NCBI GenBank assembly: GCA_016191785.1
Contig: JACPVJ010000088.1
Span: 1 to 64,000, forward strand
DNA from: Myxococcales bacterium
Lineage (GTDB): Bacteria; Myxococcota_A; Polyangia; Polyangiales; Polyangiaceae
Direction of reading: 5' to 3'
Length of the DNA: 64,000 bases
Below, piece by piece: positions 43,813 to 53,305 of this stretch. Both the position numbers and the translations under genes were made by a program. The notes below the pieces were generated by a model that was given only the letters and a program-made list of their open reading frames with translations, was not told the origin of the DNA and did no database searches. The number at the start of each line of letters is the position of its first letter. The first letter of the stretch is position 1.

Positions 43813-46800
43813 TCACTTTCTGTAGCGTCGGGCTACATATCCCTCGACCGCGATCGGCAAGCCGTCCGCCCAGTCCGGCGGGGTCTTCACCAGCTCCGCG
43901 ATCGCCGTGAGGTCTGTTTCACGGTCGACCTCGCACACGATCTCGTCGTGGACGTGGAGAACGACTTCATGGCCCGCTCGCTCGAGACGCACCAGCGCGT
44001 CGGCCAACAGGTCCCTGCAGACTGCCTGGACGACGTTCTCGACGAGTTTCCCCCCGAAAGTCCAGACTTCGGTGCCCCTGTGCAGATGCTTGAGCGCAGC
44101 GCGGCCGTCGCGCTCGTGAATCCTGGCGCCTCTATAGACCATGGAGCGACCGCTCGGGAGCGCACAGCTGAGGACGCGGGCTTCCGCCCTCCAGGTGCAC
44201 TTGCCCGTGGATGTTGGCAGCCCGGTCAAAACGGCTCGGATTGCGGCTTGCTCCGATGTCCTCCACAGCCCACCTCGGCGCGCGACGTGGCCCTCACGGA
44301 TTGCTCCGGTGCGCGTGCCGGCGACCAATGGATGCGAGTCTCGCCACGCGTCGACCGACTGCGCGGGCGTGACGTCGAGAGCTGACCAATCGATCCCATA
44401 GCTTTCCGCGTGCGCGCGAAATCGGTCCACTCCCATCCCGTATCCGCAACCCAGTACGCACGCCTTTCCAAGCTGCCTCTGGTTTCTCGAGACGGTGTCC
44501 GGGTCGATTGCGAAAAGCACGGCGGCCATCGAGACGTACGGGTCGCCCTCTCGACGGTACAGTTCGAGCCCGTCATCGTCGCCAGCCAACCAGAGCAACG
44601 CGCGAGCCTCGATGGACGCGTAGTCGACGACCGCGAGGAGGCGACCTGCTCCGGCGCGGATGCAGGGGCGGATGAGTGTACCGAGGACATCCTCCATGCC
44701 GACGCCCGCCGCGTCGGCGATCCGGCGTGCCCCCGCGAGGTCGCCGCGCAGGACGAGCTCAATCGCGGCATCAACGTCCATCGAGACGCCGCGCGGGAGA
44801 TTTTGAGGGTTAAATCGACTCCCACCCCACCGACCAGTGTGTGCCGAATGGTAGACGAGCGCGTCACGAATTCTGCCGTCGGGCGATACGGTTTGTAGAG
44901 CGGCAGCGGCCTTCTTTGCAGCGATCCCGCTGGTTGCCAGGCGCGCGCGAATCGCGGCGCGAATGGGCTCCGGGACGGTGGCGTCCGCCACCAACGGCTC
45001 AAGTCGCTCGCCACGAGCATCCCGCAAGTCGAGGCCTTCGCCCCTAAGCCAAGCCAAGAACTGCTTGGGCGAGCGCAGCACGCTGGCAGGCACGGGTGCT
45101 GCTGCCTGCAGGTCGCGCACCTCCTGATTGTCGAGTCGAACGATCGCCTGTGCGAGAGCGATATCGAGCTCGAACCCGCGGGCGTTGATTGCAGCGTCGA
45201 CGGTTCGGACGTCGATCTCGGATGCGGCTACATTTTGAAGCGGGCCGGCCCAACCGGCCGCAAGAACCTCGACGTCGCCGCGGCAATACCGAAGAGCGCT
45301 GGCGCGCTGGTCAGGGTCCACTGGGGTAAGCGTGCCGGTCCGTCGATCTGGTCGGCTGAGGGCGAGCGTCATCTTGCGCGCCGCAGTGTCCTTCGGCACG
45401 CCCACAGCCTGCCCCAGCGCCTCGAGACTGCCGCCCAGGCCTACGAGGCGAGCCAGGTGCATCGTGTCGATCCACATCTTCGGCTCCGGCCAGCCGAGAC
45501 CGCGCCAAACATGCCGGTCAAAGCCGTGGGCGTTGTGCGCTGCGACGTCCGCGCCTGCTTCGATCGCTGCGAAGAGATTGGCTGGCGGGGGGGTACCGGG
45601 TGTCCAAGCCACCCATGTCGCGTCGGGCAGAAGGGCCGCCGCGCAGACAACCTCTGTCGAGGGGTCCGCAGCGTAGAGGCGGCCACCCAAGGCGCGCAGG
45701 TCGGCCATCGAGCGCGTCTCGAAGTCCACGAACACCGGTGTCTGAGCCACGGCGCACGGCGAAGCGCCGGCGTCGGCCGTTCGATCACTACCTCCCGCAG
45801 CTCGAAGCGCGCGAAGCGGTCTATTGTTTGCGTTCACGTTTTCCTTGGCAGCGCGCGCCGTGCCGCCGTCGAAATCCATGAGTTCGTAGTCAGGATCATC
45901 GTGCGCTTCGTGCGTATCGCTGTCTGACGGCGGTGCTGGAGCCGACTCCGTCAGCGCATTGTCGAGCGCTTCGCTGGGCTCTGGACCCGCGGGTGGCAGG
46001 CTTGCGCGAGGCAGGCCGCGACCCTTCGCAACTCCAACTTCGACGAACCGCGCGAGCCATCTCCCCGAGCGACGTCGGACCAGGAGCCGCAAGCTCGGCT
46101 TGTCGAGGCGGAGGACAGGCGCTAGGTCGAGGCGCTCCAACTCGGCCGTCTCCGCTCGCGTTGTACGGTGGTCCGCCTCGAAGTCGACCAGCTCCCCTAG
46201 CTCCAGCGCGGCCGGCGATCCGGGGCTCGCATCGAGCCAGCCAGCCCAGCGCGTGCCGCTGGTCAGGTCGCTCTCCGGCGCCGACCGGAATCGCTCGTAC
46301 AGCGCACGGACCGCCGGCTCCACACCCGGTCCGGAGAGATCGTCCAGGTCGAGGTCGACGAGGGGTACCGCGCCAAATTCCGTGCGGCACAGATCCCGCC
46401 AGCTGATGTTGCGTCCCTGCGACCAGACGAGCCACCACACCCACCGGGTGATCACGTCGAGATGCGGGCGTAGCTCATTGCGACTGCGGGCGGCTGAGAT
46501 GTCGCCCCACCGCTCCCAGTTTGTTGCTCGGTCCACGAGGCGGAAGCCCACGCACCGCCGGGCGATCTCGGGCGAGCGTGTTATCGATCGTGGAAGCGTG
46601 GATCCCACCAACGCGACCGGGGACGTGACCCGCACCGTCCTTTCGTTCGCGTACTTCGCCGCGAATGTGAGCGAGGCGTTGAGCGACAAGATCGCCTCAA
46701 GGCGACGGTACACGTCTGGGACGCGACCGACCTCGTCGAGGATGAGGACTCCCGCTCCGCTCTCGATGGCCAGGCCGGTGCCGCGGCGGGTTCCCTCGGG

Positions 46801-48312
46801 CTCGCCGAGCGCGACGTCCGCGGCGCGGCGTCCGACGCAGCCTCCTGCCAGCCGAGCCGAAGCAGTTTTCGCGGTGCCGCTCCCACCGGTGACGGCGAGG
46901 ATTGGAGGCAGTCCGCTCGCCCGCTGGGCGTAGAAGTCAGCCGCGATCAGCGCGCACAAATATCCCCTGCTCAAACCTGGCAACAGCTCTCCGAGACACC
47001 CGAACGCGAGGTCGACCTCCTGCTGTGTCGGGGCGGACGTTCCAAGATCCACCGGTGGGGGATCACCGCGACGCCTCGGGCGACGCGCGCGGATCGACCC
47101 TTCCGCGGGCTCGACGTAGGGGCCAACGACGGTGTTCGCATCCACCGGATCGATGGGAACGAATCCGCGGAGGGGACCCCCGTTCAGTGCGGCGTCGACC
47201 ATCGTGCGCGAACGTGCCCAGGGCAGCTCCGCAAGCGTGCGATCGCCCGTCACTCGACGGACCTGAAGCGTCACCGCATCCACCCAGGCGCCCGAGACAG
47301 ACCGGGCGACGTCGACGATCGTGTTGGCAGCGCGATCTACCAGCGTGCGCCACTTCGCGGCCTCCTTCTCGTCCGGGGACGCCAACCGGTCCGCATTCGC
47401 GACGCGAAGGAAGAGCCGCCATGCGTGCTCGTAGAGCTTTTCCGGTGCACCCGGTCGCATGTCCCGGAGGACGTGGCGCTGATGAGGCAGGTGCACCAGC
47501 GAGCGGGCGGCCTCATACGGAGATGCACGATCGTCATCGACGAGCCGCCCCACGAGCGCGTCCCAGGAGCGGCGCTGGCCGCATCGGAAGCACTTGGCCC
47601 CGCGATCGTCGACCACGAATGGTGGATTGCCCGACGAGCCGTCTGCACCGCACCAGATGCACCGATGCCGCCCGTAGGAGAGCCCGTGCTCGCTCATCCA
47701 GTCGGCGACCTCGTCCTGTGTAGCCGCGCTGACAGAATTGTTTCCGGGGACGACGGTGGAAGCCGACGGCTCGAAGCGCAACACGGGACCGCACGTCTGG
47801 TCGCCCCGGGCACCCGATGGGTGTCGAGTATCCGTCTTCACCTCGAGCCGCCACGACGCGAGTCTGCCGTAGGGGGCGAGGAGCGCCCACGCTGCCGCCA
47901 GCTCCACCGCTGTAGCATCCGGCGTCGCCACGAAGATTACGCGCAGGCCCGCGCCGTGGGTTCGCCATGCGAACAGGGGGCGCGGTACGGAACTCGGGAA
48001 GAAGCGCTGCAGGTCCCCATCGACCAGCGGCGGGGCATTCTCCGGGCGATCAAAATCTAGGGCGACGACCGCCTCCAAGCCGCTCCACCGCATGATGGGC
48101 TCCGAGAGGTTCGAGATGTCCAGCTCCACCGCGCGCGTAAGCGCGGCGTCCGGCGTCTCCCCGGTGACGCGAGTCCCCTCGTCGTCGCGCTGGTACAGGC
48201 CGCGCACCGTGAGTTCGAAGCCGACCGATGACGGAGTGGCCGTCACCGCATGCGCGACCTCGGCGGCCTCGCGCAGGGCGGTTGGCCGTGTAATAGTTCG
48301 GCTCGAGGGCAT
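43813..48312 (-). CDS. Replication megaprotein: primase-like + zinc finger + AAA+ helicase + 3'-5' exonuclease + family A DNA polymerase
   Basis: 1499 residues in one uninterrupted frame from ATG 48312. Domains in order: (1) about 60-200, archaeo-eukaryotic-primase-like, with VVALDFDRPE (D86, D88) and FAWRTHGAGLRVIFVA; (2) zinc knuckles C218/C221 and C241/C244; (3) about 430-640, AAA+/superfamily-3-like ATPase, Walker A GGSGTAKT (476-483), Walker B GVLILDE (521-527); (4) about 858-1020, DnaQ-like exonuclease, VDFETRS (D863, E865), AHNAHGFD, YCRGD (D1013); (5) about 1035-1499, Pol I fold, motif A VVDYASIEAR (D1230), motif B RQLGKACVLGCGYG (R1279, K1283), motif C HVHDE (D1456). All catalytic residues are present. 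The linker at 770-855 is Ala/Pro/Asp-rich. Probably replicates the excised element alone. Calls for domains 3-5 are firm; domain 1 is by layout. Confidence 0.9.
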   Translation of the reverse strand: MPSSRTITRPTALREAAEVAHAVTATPSSVGFELTVRGLYQRDDEGTRVTGETPDAALTRAVELDISNLSEPIMRWSGLEAVVALDFDRPENAPPLVDGDLQRFFPSSVPRPLFAWRTHGAGLRVIFVATPDATAVELAAAWALLAPYGRLASWRLEVKTDTRHPSGARGDQTCGPVLRFEPSASTVVPGNNSVSAATQDEVADWMSEHGLSYGRHRCIWCGADGSSGNPPFVVDDRGAKCFRCGQRRSWDALVGRLVDDDRASPYEAARSLVHLPHQRHVLRDMRPGAPEKLYEHAWRLFLRVANADRLASPDEKEAAKWRTLVDRAANTIVDVARSVSGAWVDAVTLQVRRVTGDRTLAELPWARSRTMVDAALNGGPLRGFVPIDPVDANTVVGPYVEPAEGSIRARRPRRRGDPPPVDLGTSAPTQQEVDLAFGCLGELLPGLSRGYLCALIAADFYAQRASGLPPILAVTGGSGTAKTASARLAGGCVGRRAADVALGEPEGTRRGTGLAIESGAGVLILDEVGRVPDVYRRLEAILSLNASLTFAAKYANERTVRVTSPVALVGSTLPRSITRSPEIARRCVGFRLVDRATNWERWGDISAARSRNELRPHLDVITRWVWWLVWSQGRNISWRDLCRTEFGAVPLVDLDLDDLSGPGVEPAVRALYERFRSAPESDLTSGTRWAGWLDASPGSPAALELGELVDFEADHRTTRAETAELERLDLAPVLRLDKPSLRLLVRRRSGRWLARFVEVGVAKGRGLPRASLPPAGPEPSEALDNALTESAPAPPSDSDTHEAHDDPDYELMDFDGGTARAAKENVNANNRPLRALRAAGGSDRTADAGASPCAVAQTPVFVDFETRSMADLRALGGRLYAADPSTEVVCAAALLPDATWVAWTPGTPPPANLFAAIEAGADVAAHNAHGFDRHVWRGLGWPEPKMWIDTMHLARLVGLGGSLEALGQAVGVPKDTAARKMTLALSRPDRRTGTLTPVDPDQRASALRYCRGDVEVLAAGWAGPLQNVAASEIDVRTVDAAINARGFELDIALAQAIVRLDNQEVRDLQAAAPVPASVLRSPKQFLAWLRGEGLDLRDARGERLEPLVADATVPEPIRAAIRARLATSGIAAKKAAAALQTVSPDGRIRDALVYHSAHTGRWGGSRFNPQNLPRGVSMDVDAAIELVLRGDLAGARRIADAAGVGMEDVLGTLIRPCIRAGAGRLLAVVDYASIEARALLWLAGDDDGLELYRREGDPYVSMAAVLFAIDPDTVSRNQRQLGKACVLGCGYGMGVDRFRAHAESYGIDWSALDVTPAQSVDAWRDSHPLVAGTRTGAIREGHVARRGGLWRTSEQAAIRAVLTGLPTSTGKCTWRAEARVLSCALPSGRSMVYRGARIHERDGRAALKHLHRGTEVWTFGGKLVENVVQAVCRDLLADALVRLERAGHEVVLHVHDEIVCEVDRETDLTAIAELVKTPPDWADGLPIAVEGYVARRYRK

Positions 48313-48390
48313 GAAGCGTCCTCCGTCGGCCCCGCGCTGAGCTGTCCTCCTTTACAGGGACGGGAGCAGCTCACGCGCGCGGCCGAATCG

Positions 48391-48588
48391 TCAGCCTGCG
48401 GCGCTCTCGTTGCGTCGATGCGTGTCGCCTGCTTCAGCTACGACCTTGCCTGGATCCGCGACGGCCACCTTGGCGCCAATTCGAATCAGCGTCTGGACGA
48501 TGCGGTGGCGAGGCGCGAGCGGGAACTGCTCGCAGAGCACGGTGAGCAGTGCCTCGTCAGCCGGCGTTAGAATGATTGTTCGCTTCAT
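48391..48588 (-). CDS. Small putative DNA-binding protein
   Basis: 65 residues from ATG 48588, with GGAG nine bases upstream. KRTIILTPADEALLTVLCEQ, FPLAPRHRIVQTLIRIGAKV then a polar tail. The beta-strand start followed by two helices fits a ribbon-helix-helix type regulator, but the family is not certain. It precedes the polymerase gene by 79 bases in the same direction and probably controls the operon through the inverted repeat 26 bases upstream of its start. Confidence 0.6.
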   Translation of the reverse strand: MKRTIILTPADEALLTVLCEQFPLAPRHRIVQTLIRIGAKVAVADPGKVVAEAGDTHRRNESAAG

Positions 48589-48975
48589 TGAGGGCTCCGA
48601 TGCGATGAAGAACGACTGGCTGAGCCAGTCACACGAATTCATCTACATCTGCCCTCCGCCCGACAGGGCGGCGTCCCGCGAAGGATTACGGCGATCGAGA
48701 TGGTACCAGAGCGCACATAGACGTCAAGCACGCATCGGGCACCTCGAGGATGTTTGCACGCCGATGTCAGATCGATTCTCGCGCCCACCAGCAGCTGCAG
48801 GTGCGCCGTGCGGATCGTGCGCATCACGCGCGCGAGGCACGTTCGCGCGCGTAGGCGTCCCGAGCACGCCGATCACAGACGCGCTCTCCGAACGCGCGAC
48901 ACCACCCGCGAACTCGATGCGCGATCGCCGGCGCACTTGCGCTGCCCGCGATTACAACAAATAATTCCCACTGAC
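48589..48975. promoter_or_regulatory. Divergent control region of the replication module with a 7-bp inverted repeat
   Basis: About 390 bases without a credible gene separate the replication operon (minus) from the AT-hook gene (plus). The inverted repeat GACTGGC-TGA-GCCAGTC at 48614-48630 lies 26 bases upstream of the small regulator's start and is the best operator candidate. The region is less GC-rich around 48640 and 48955-48970 (ACAACAAATAATTCC), which would help opening for transcription or replication. Confidence 0.5.
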
Positions 48976-49533
48976 ATGGACGAGGGCGAACTGCTTCCTT
49001 TCCCGGGGATCCCGCTTGCTGACGCTACAGGATCAGCAGCGCGTCGACGACCGGGACGGCCGCGGAAAGTTGAACGGCGGCCGACGGTCGATGACCTCGC
49101 GTATTTCGCCAGCGTCGCCACTGATCGCGTTCGACACGCTGACGCCGACGATGTCGTGGCTGCCGTGCGTGGGCGCGCTGACGCGAGTGAAGTCCTTCGG
49201 AGAGTCCGAGAGGGCATCGCGGTGGAGGCGGCTGTTCTCGAGCACGAGCGGCTCGAGCAACAGAAGCGTGGCCTCGACGTCGGTCAGATCTCGTCGCGGC
49301 GCATCGAGGCTTTGACCCGCCTCGCCACCCTCGAGGTTGAGGCCCTGCGCTTGCGGGCCGGCACGATCGATCCTCGGAACGAGGGCATGCAGCGAGTGTT
49401 CCGCGCGTGGGTGGGGGACGTGCGCGACGCTGCGGTGGCGACGATGGCCCCGGAGGCGCTCGACGCGTTCTTCACGCTCCTGGAGACCCGTTTGCAGACC
49501 TGGGAGGATCGCGCGGAGGCACTGCTGCGTTAG
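48976..49533 (+). CDS. AT-hook-containing helical protein
   Basis: 185 residues from ATG 48976; upstream sequence in the frame is Arg-rich and not protein-like. RRRPGRPRKVERRPTVDD (about 24-41) is an AT-hook (GRPRK core). The rest is all-helical with heptad character: ASEVLRRVREGIAVEAAVLE, HERLEQQKRGLDVGQISSRR, IEALTRLATLEVEALRLRAG, ALDAFFTLLETRLQTWEDRA. It could be a small-terminase-like or nucleoid-type DNA binder of the element. First gene of the rightward part. Confidence 0.6.
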   Translation: MDEGELLPFPGIPLADATGSAARRRPGRPRKVERRPTVDDLAYFASVATDRVRHADADDVVAAVRGRADASEVLRRVREGIAVEAAVLEHERLEQQKRGLDVGQISSRRIEALTRLATLEVEALRLRAGTIDPRNEGMQRVFRAWVGDVRDAAVATMAPEALDAFFTLLETRLQTWEDRAEALLR

Positions 49534-49865
49534 GAACTGCGGCGCGCCCGACGTCGAGCCGAGCGTTCGCCGCGCGCCTTGTCTCCATCTGCCGCCGCGG
49601 GAGCCAGTCCGTCTGCCGTCGTGAGCGACCGCGCTTTCCGCGCCTCGTACGCGCGAGCGAGCGCTGTCAGGAATGCATCCCACTCGGCGGGAGGGATTCC
49701 GGCGCGAGCGACGCTCGCGGCCCTCGTCGTCTCCTCGGCATACAGGTGCGCTCCGTCGCTCTTGGCCCGGCGCTCGCGCGCCTTCGCTTCTCGCTTCCGC
49801 GCTGCACGGGCCAGGCGCCGTTCGCGCTCTTCCTTGGGCGTTCCGGGTTGACGTTTCCGCGGCAT
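49530..49865 (-). CDS. Small basic protein, unknown
   Basis: 111 residues from ATG 49865. Very basic: PRKRQPGTPKEERERRLARA, ARKREAKARERRAKSDGAHL, then a compact helix pair IPPAEWDAFLTALARAYEAR, and a basic end (SARRRARRSS). Overlaps the AT-hook gene tail to tail by four bases and diverges from the gene at 49935. Probably nucleic-acid-binding; not recognised. Confidence 0.45.
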   Translation of the reverse strand: MPRKRQPGTPKEERERRLARAARKREAKARERRAKSDGAHLYAEETTRAASVARAGIPPAEWDAFLTALARAYEARKARSLTTADGLAPAAADGDKARGERSARRRARRSS

Positions 49866-49934
49866 GGCGATGTCGCCAATATAAGGCCTTTGTCGATGGC
49901 CCACCCCGGCCCCCGAGAGGCAAGGTCGCGGGCA

Positions 49935-50177
49935 GTGAAAACGGGAAGCTATTCTCTGAAGCGACGCAACGTTGGGGCGCAAGACCGTCGGCGGCTGGGA
50001 CGGCTTCTCGGACGCGTGACGGCCGCTCGCGCTGCGGAGACCATCGGGGTCTACGTCCAGACGCTGTTCGCCGTTCTTGCTGGACGTAAGGCGAACCAAC
50101 CGACCGTCGCGCTCGTTACGCGCCGGCTAGCTGAACTGTCCCGAGAGGGTCCACGGAACCAAGAGGGCGAACGGTGA
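49935..50177 (+). CDS. Small helix-turn-helix-like protein
   Basis: 80 residues from GTG 49935. DRRRLGRLLGRVTAARAAET, IGVYVQTLFAVLAGRKANQP, TVALVTRRLAELSREG looks like a Cro/CI-type HTH (helix, turn with G, recognition helix, then a final helix). One base separates its stop from the next ATG. In phages and integrative elements such a gene beside the excisionase controls integrase and excision. Confidence 0.55.
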   Translation: MKTGSYSLKRRNVGAQDRRRLGRLLGRVTAARAAETIGVYVQTLFAVLAGRKANQPTVALVTRRLAELSREGPRNQEGER

Positions 50178-50178
50178 A

Positions 50179-50499
50179 ATGGTGCTCGACGAAGGTGCAC
50201 TCAGAGCGCTCGTGCGAGAGGCACTCCGCGACGTACTGCGTGAGGAGCTTCCGCGGCTTCTGCCGGGAAGCACAGCTCGACCGACCTACTTGTCGCCGAA
50301 ACAGGCGGCCGATGTCGCGGCAACGAGCGTATCGACGATTCGCTCTTGGATCCGGGGCGGCCGGTTGCGGCCCTATCGAGCGGGTCGCCTCGTCCGTGTA
50401 CGCCGTGATGAGGTGGAGGCCCTCCTCGCCGGAGGCAAAGTAGGTGGTGACTCCCGTGCCACCCTCGCCGCGACGATAATCTCGAAGGGACGGCGCTGA
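50179..50499 (+). CDS. Excisionase-like MerR/HTH_17 DNA-binding protein
   Basis: 106 residues from ATG 50179. An N-terminal amphipathic helix (ALRALVREALRDVLREELPR) is followed by a winged helix: YLSPKQAADVAATSVSTIRS, WIRGGRLRPYRAGRLVRVRR, DEVEALLAG. This is the helix-turn-helix_17/excisionase pattern (A..l.vs..tvr.wi..G.l......g...ri...dl). Next to the integrase in the same direction, it is the likely recombination-directionality factor. Confidence 0.85.
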   Translation: MVLDEGALRALVREALRDVLREELPRLLPGSTARPTYLSPKQAADVAATSVSTIRSWIRGGRLRPYRAGRLVRVRRDEVEALLAGGKVGGDSRATLAATIISKGRR

Positions 50500-50596
50500 A
50501 TGGATGCAACTCCCCGTAACCGCTCCATTCATCGTGCCGCTCAAGGCGGTGGTGGACGCGCTCGGACGCAACGGCTAGCGCTCCCACAGGAATTCC

Positions 50597-52002
<1,406 letters not shown>

Positions 52003-52100
52003 GAAGCGGTAAGCCCGCGGTGTTTACCACAGGGGCACCCGCGATCAACTAGAAAAATCCGCGAAAACGCAGGCCGAAAGCCCGGGCTATACTGCCCGCC

Positions 52101-52790
52101 GTGCGCGTCCTCTGGTTGGCTCTGCTGGTGCTGCTCTGGCCCGACCTCGCCCGTGCGACCGACTGCGCCGTTCCCGAGCTTGGACCATCGACCGAGCGGG
52201 CCCACGTGGTGTTCGTGGCGAAGGTGACCGACGAGCGCGACCACAGCGTCTACACGCTGGCGGTCGAGCGCGTCTTCAAGGGCAGCGCCCCCAAGACCGT
52301 GAAGGCCCGCGGCGGAGGGCTGAGCGGCGCGAGCTTCGAGCGCGGCAAGCGCTTCCTGGTGTTCGGCACGCTGACGCCGAACGATCTGGACGCGCCCCTC
52401 TCCGCCCACCTGTGCGGCGGCACGCAGCTCGCAGACCAGGCCAAGGACTGGATCGCGAAGCTGGGCGGCGGCACCGCCCCGGGCAACGCGCTCGCCAGCG
52501 GCGCGGCCCCCTCCGCGTCGCCCGACGCGGCGCCGCCTCCCGAAGTGACGCCCGAGCCGCAGGCGAGCGGGTCGCCCGAACCGACCCCCGAAACAGCGCC
52601 ACCTTCTTCCGCCGCGCCGCCCGTGGTTCCCCCGACTTCCCCTTCGCCAGCCGCTGCGCCAGCCGACAGCGGCGGGTGCGCGGCCTGTGCAGTCGGCGCT
52701 CCGGCGACGCCGGCGCACGACCGACTGACTGCCCTGGCCTTGCTCGTGTTCGTGGCAATGAGCGCGCGGCGGAGTATGATTCGGCAATGA
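52101..52790 (+). CDS. Exported protein with Pro-rich linker and C-terminal sorting-like tail
   Basis: 229 residues from GTG 52101; TATACT at 52088-52093 is a -10 element so close that the message is probably leaderless. Signal peptide LWLALLVLLWPDLARA. Residues 20-130 form a small beta domain (HVVFVAKVTDERDHSVYTLA, VERVFKGSAPKTVKARGGG, KRFLVFGTL) like TIMP/netrin-like folds that start with a Cys. A Pro/Ala/Ser linker follows, then GGCAACAVG, a hydrophobic helix LTALALLVFVAMSA and RR. This Cys-helix-Arg tail resembles MYXO-CTERM surface-sorting signals (inference). Overlaps the next start (ATGA). Confidence 0.75.
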   Translation: MRVLWLALLVLLWPDLARATDCAVPELGPSTERAHVVFVAKVTDERDHSVYTLAVERVFKGSAPKTVKARGGGLSGASFERGKRFLVFGTLTPNDLDAPLSAHLCGGTQLADQAKDWIAKLGGGTAPGNALASGAAPSASPDAAPPPEVTPEPQASGSPEPTPETAPPSSAAPPVVPPTSPSPAAAPADSGGCAACAVGAPATPAHDRLTALALLVFVAMSARRSMIRQ

Positions 52791-53305
52791 AGCTCGGCTA
52801 CTTCGTGCTCGCGCTGGGGTTCGCCGTGGCCTGCGGCGGCCAGTCCGAGACCAGCGGCACCGGCGGGTCGGCTGGCAGCGGTGGCAGCACCGGGGGCTCG
52901 GGCGGCGGCACCAGCGGCGGCAGCGGCGGCAGCGGTGGCAGCGTCGGGGGCTCGGGCGGCGGCACCAGCGGCGCCGGCGGCATGCCCGCCGGCTGCGCCG
53001 AGCTCGAGACGCAGTACTCCGCGTATCTGGGCCAGGCCAAGGGCTGCAACGCCGCCATCAACGCGCTGCAGTGCACGCTCCTGATCGACACCGAGCTGTC
53101 CTGCCCCTGCAAGACGTACGTGAACCCCGCAAACACCGACCCCGTCGCCAAGCTGAAGTCGCTCGCGACCGAGTGGGCCGCGAAGAAGTGCGGCGAAGCC
53201 ATCGCCTGTCCCGAGATCGCCTGCCCCCAGCCCCAGGGTTCAGGGTGTCAGGTCAACGGCGCGGGCGGCGACGGCGACGGCTGCGTGGACTTTGGACCCG
53301 ATTGA
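52787..53305 (+). CDS. Gly-rich lipoprotein with Cys-containing domain
   Basis: 172 residues from ATG 52787. Lipobox LGFAVAC, then about 50 residues of GGSGGGTSGGSGG-type linker. C-terminal domain with eight Cys: AGCAELETQYSAYLGQAKGC, NALQCTLLIDTELSCPCKTY, KKCGEAIACPEIACPQP, GCQVNGAGGDGDGCVDF. No enzyme signature. Middle gene of a three-gene operon, coupled by overlaps on both sides; probably surface exposed. Confidence 0.8.
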   Translation: MKLGYFVLALGFAVACGGQSETSGTGGSAGSGGSTGGSGGGTSGGSGGSGGSVGGSGGGTSGAGGMPAGCAELETQYSAYLGQAKGCNAAINALQCTLLIDTELSCPCKTYVNPANTDPVAKLKSLATEWAAKKCGEAIACPEIACPQPQGSGCQVNGAGGDGDGCVDFGPD

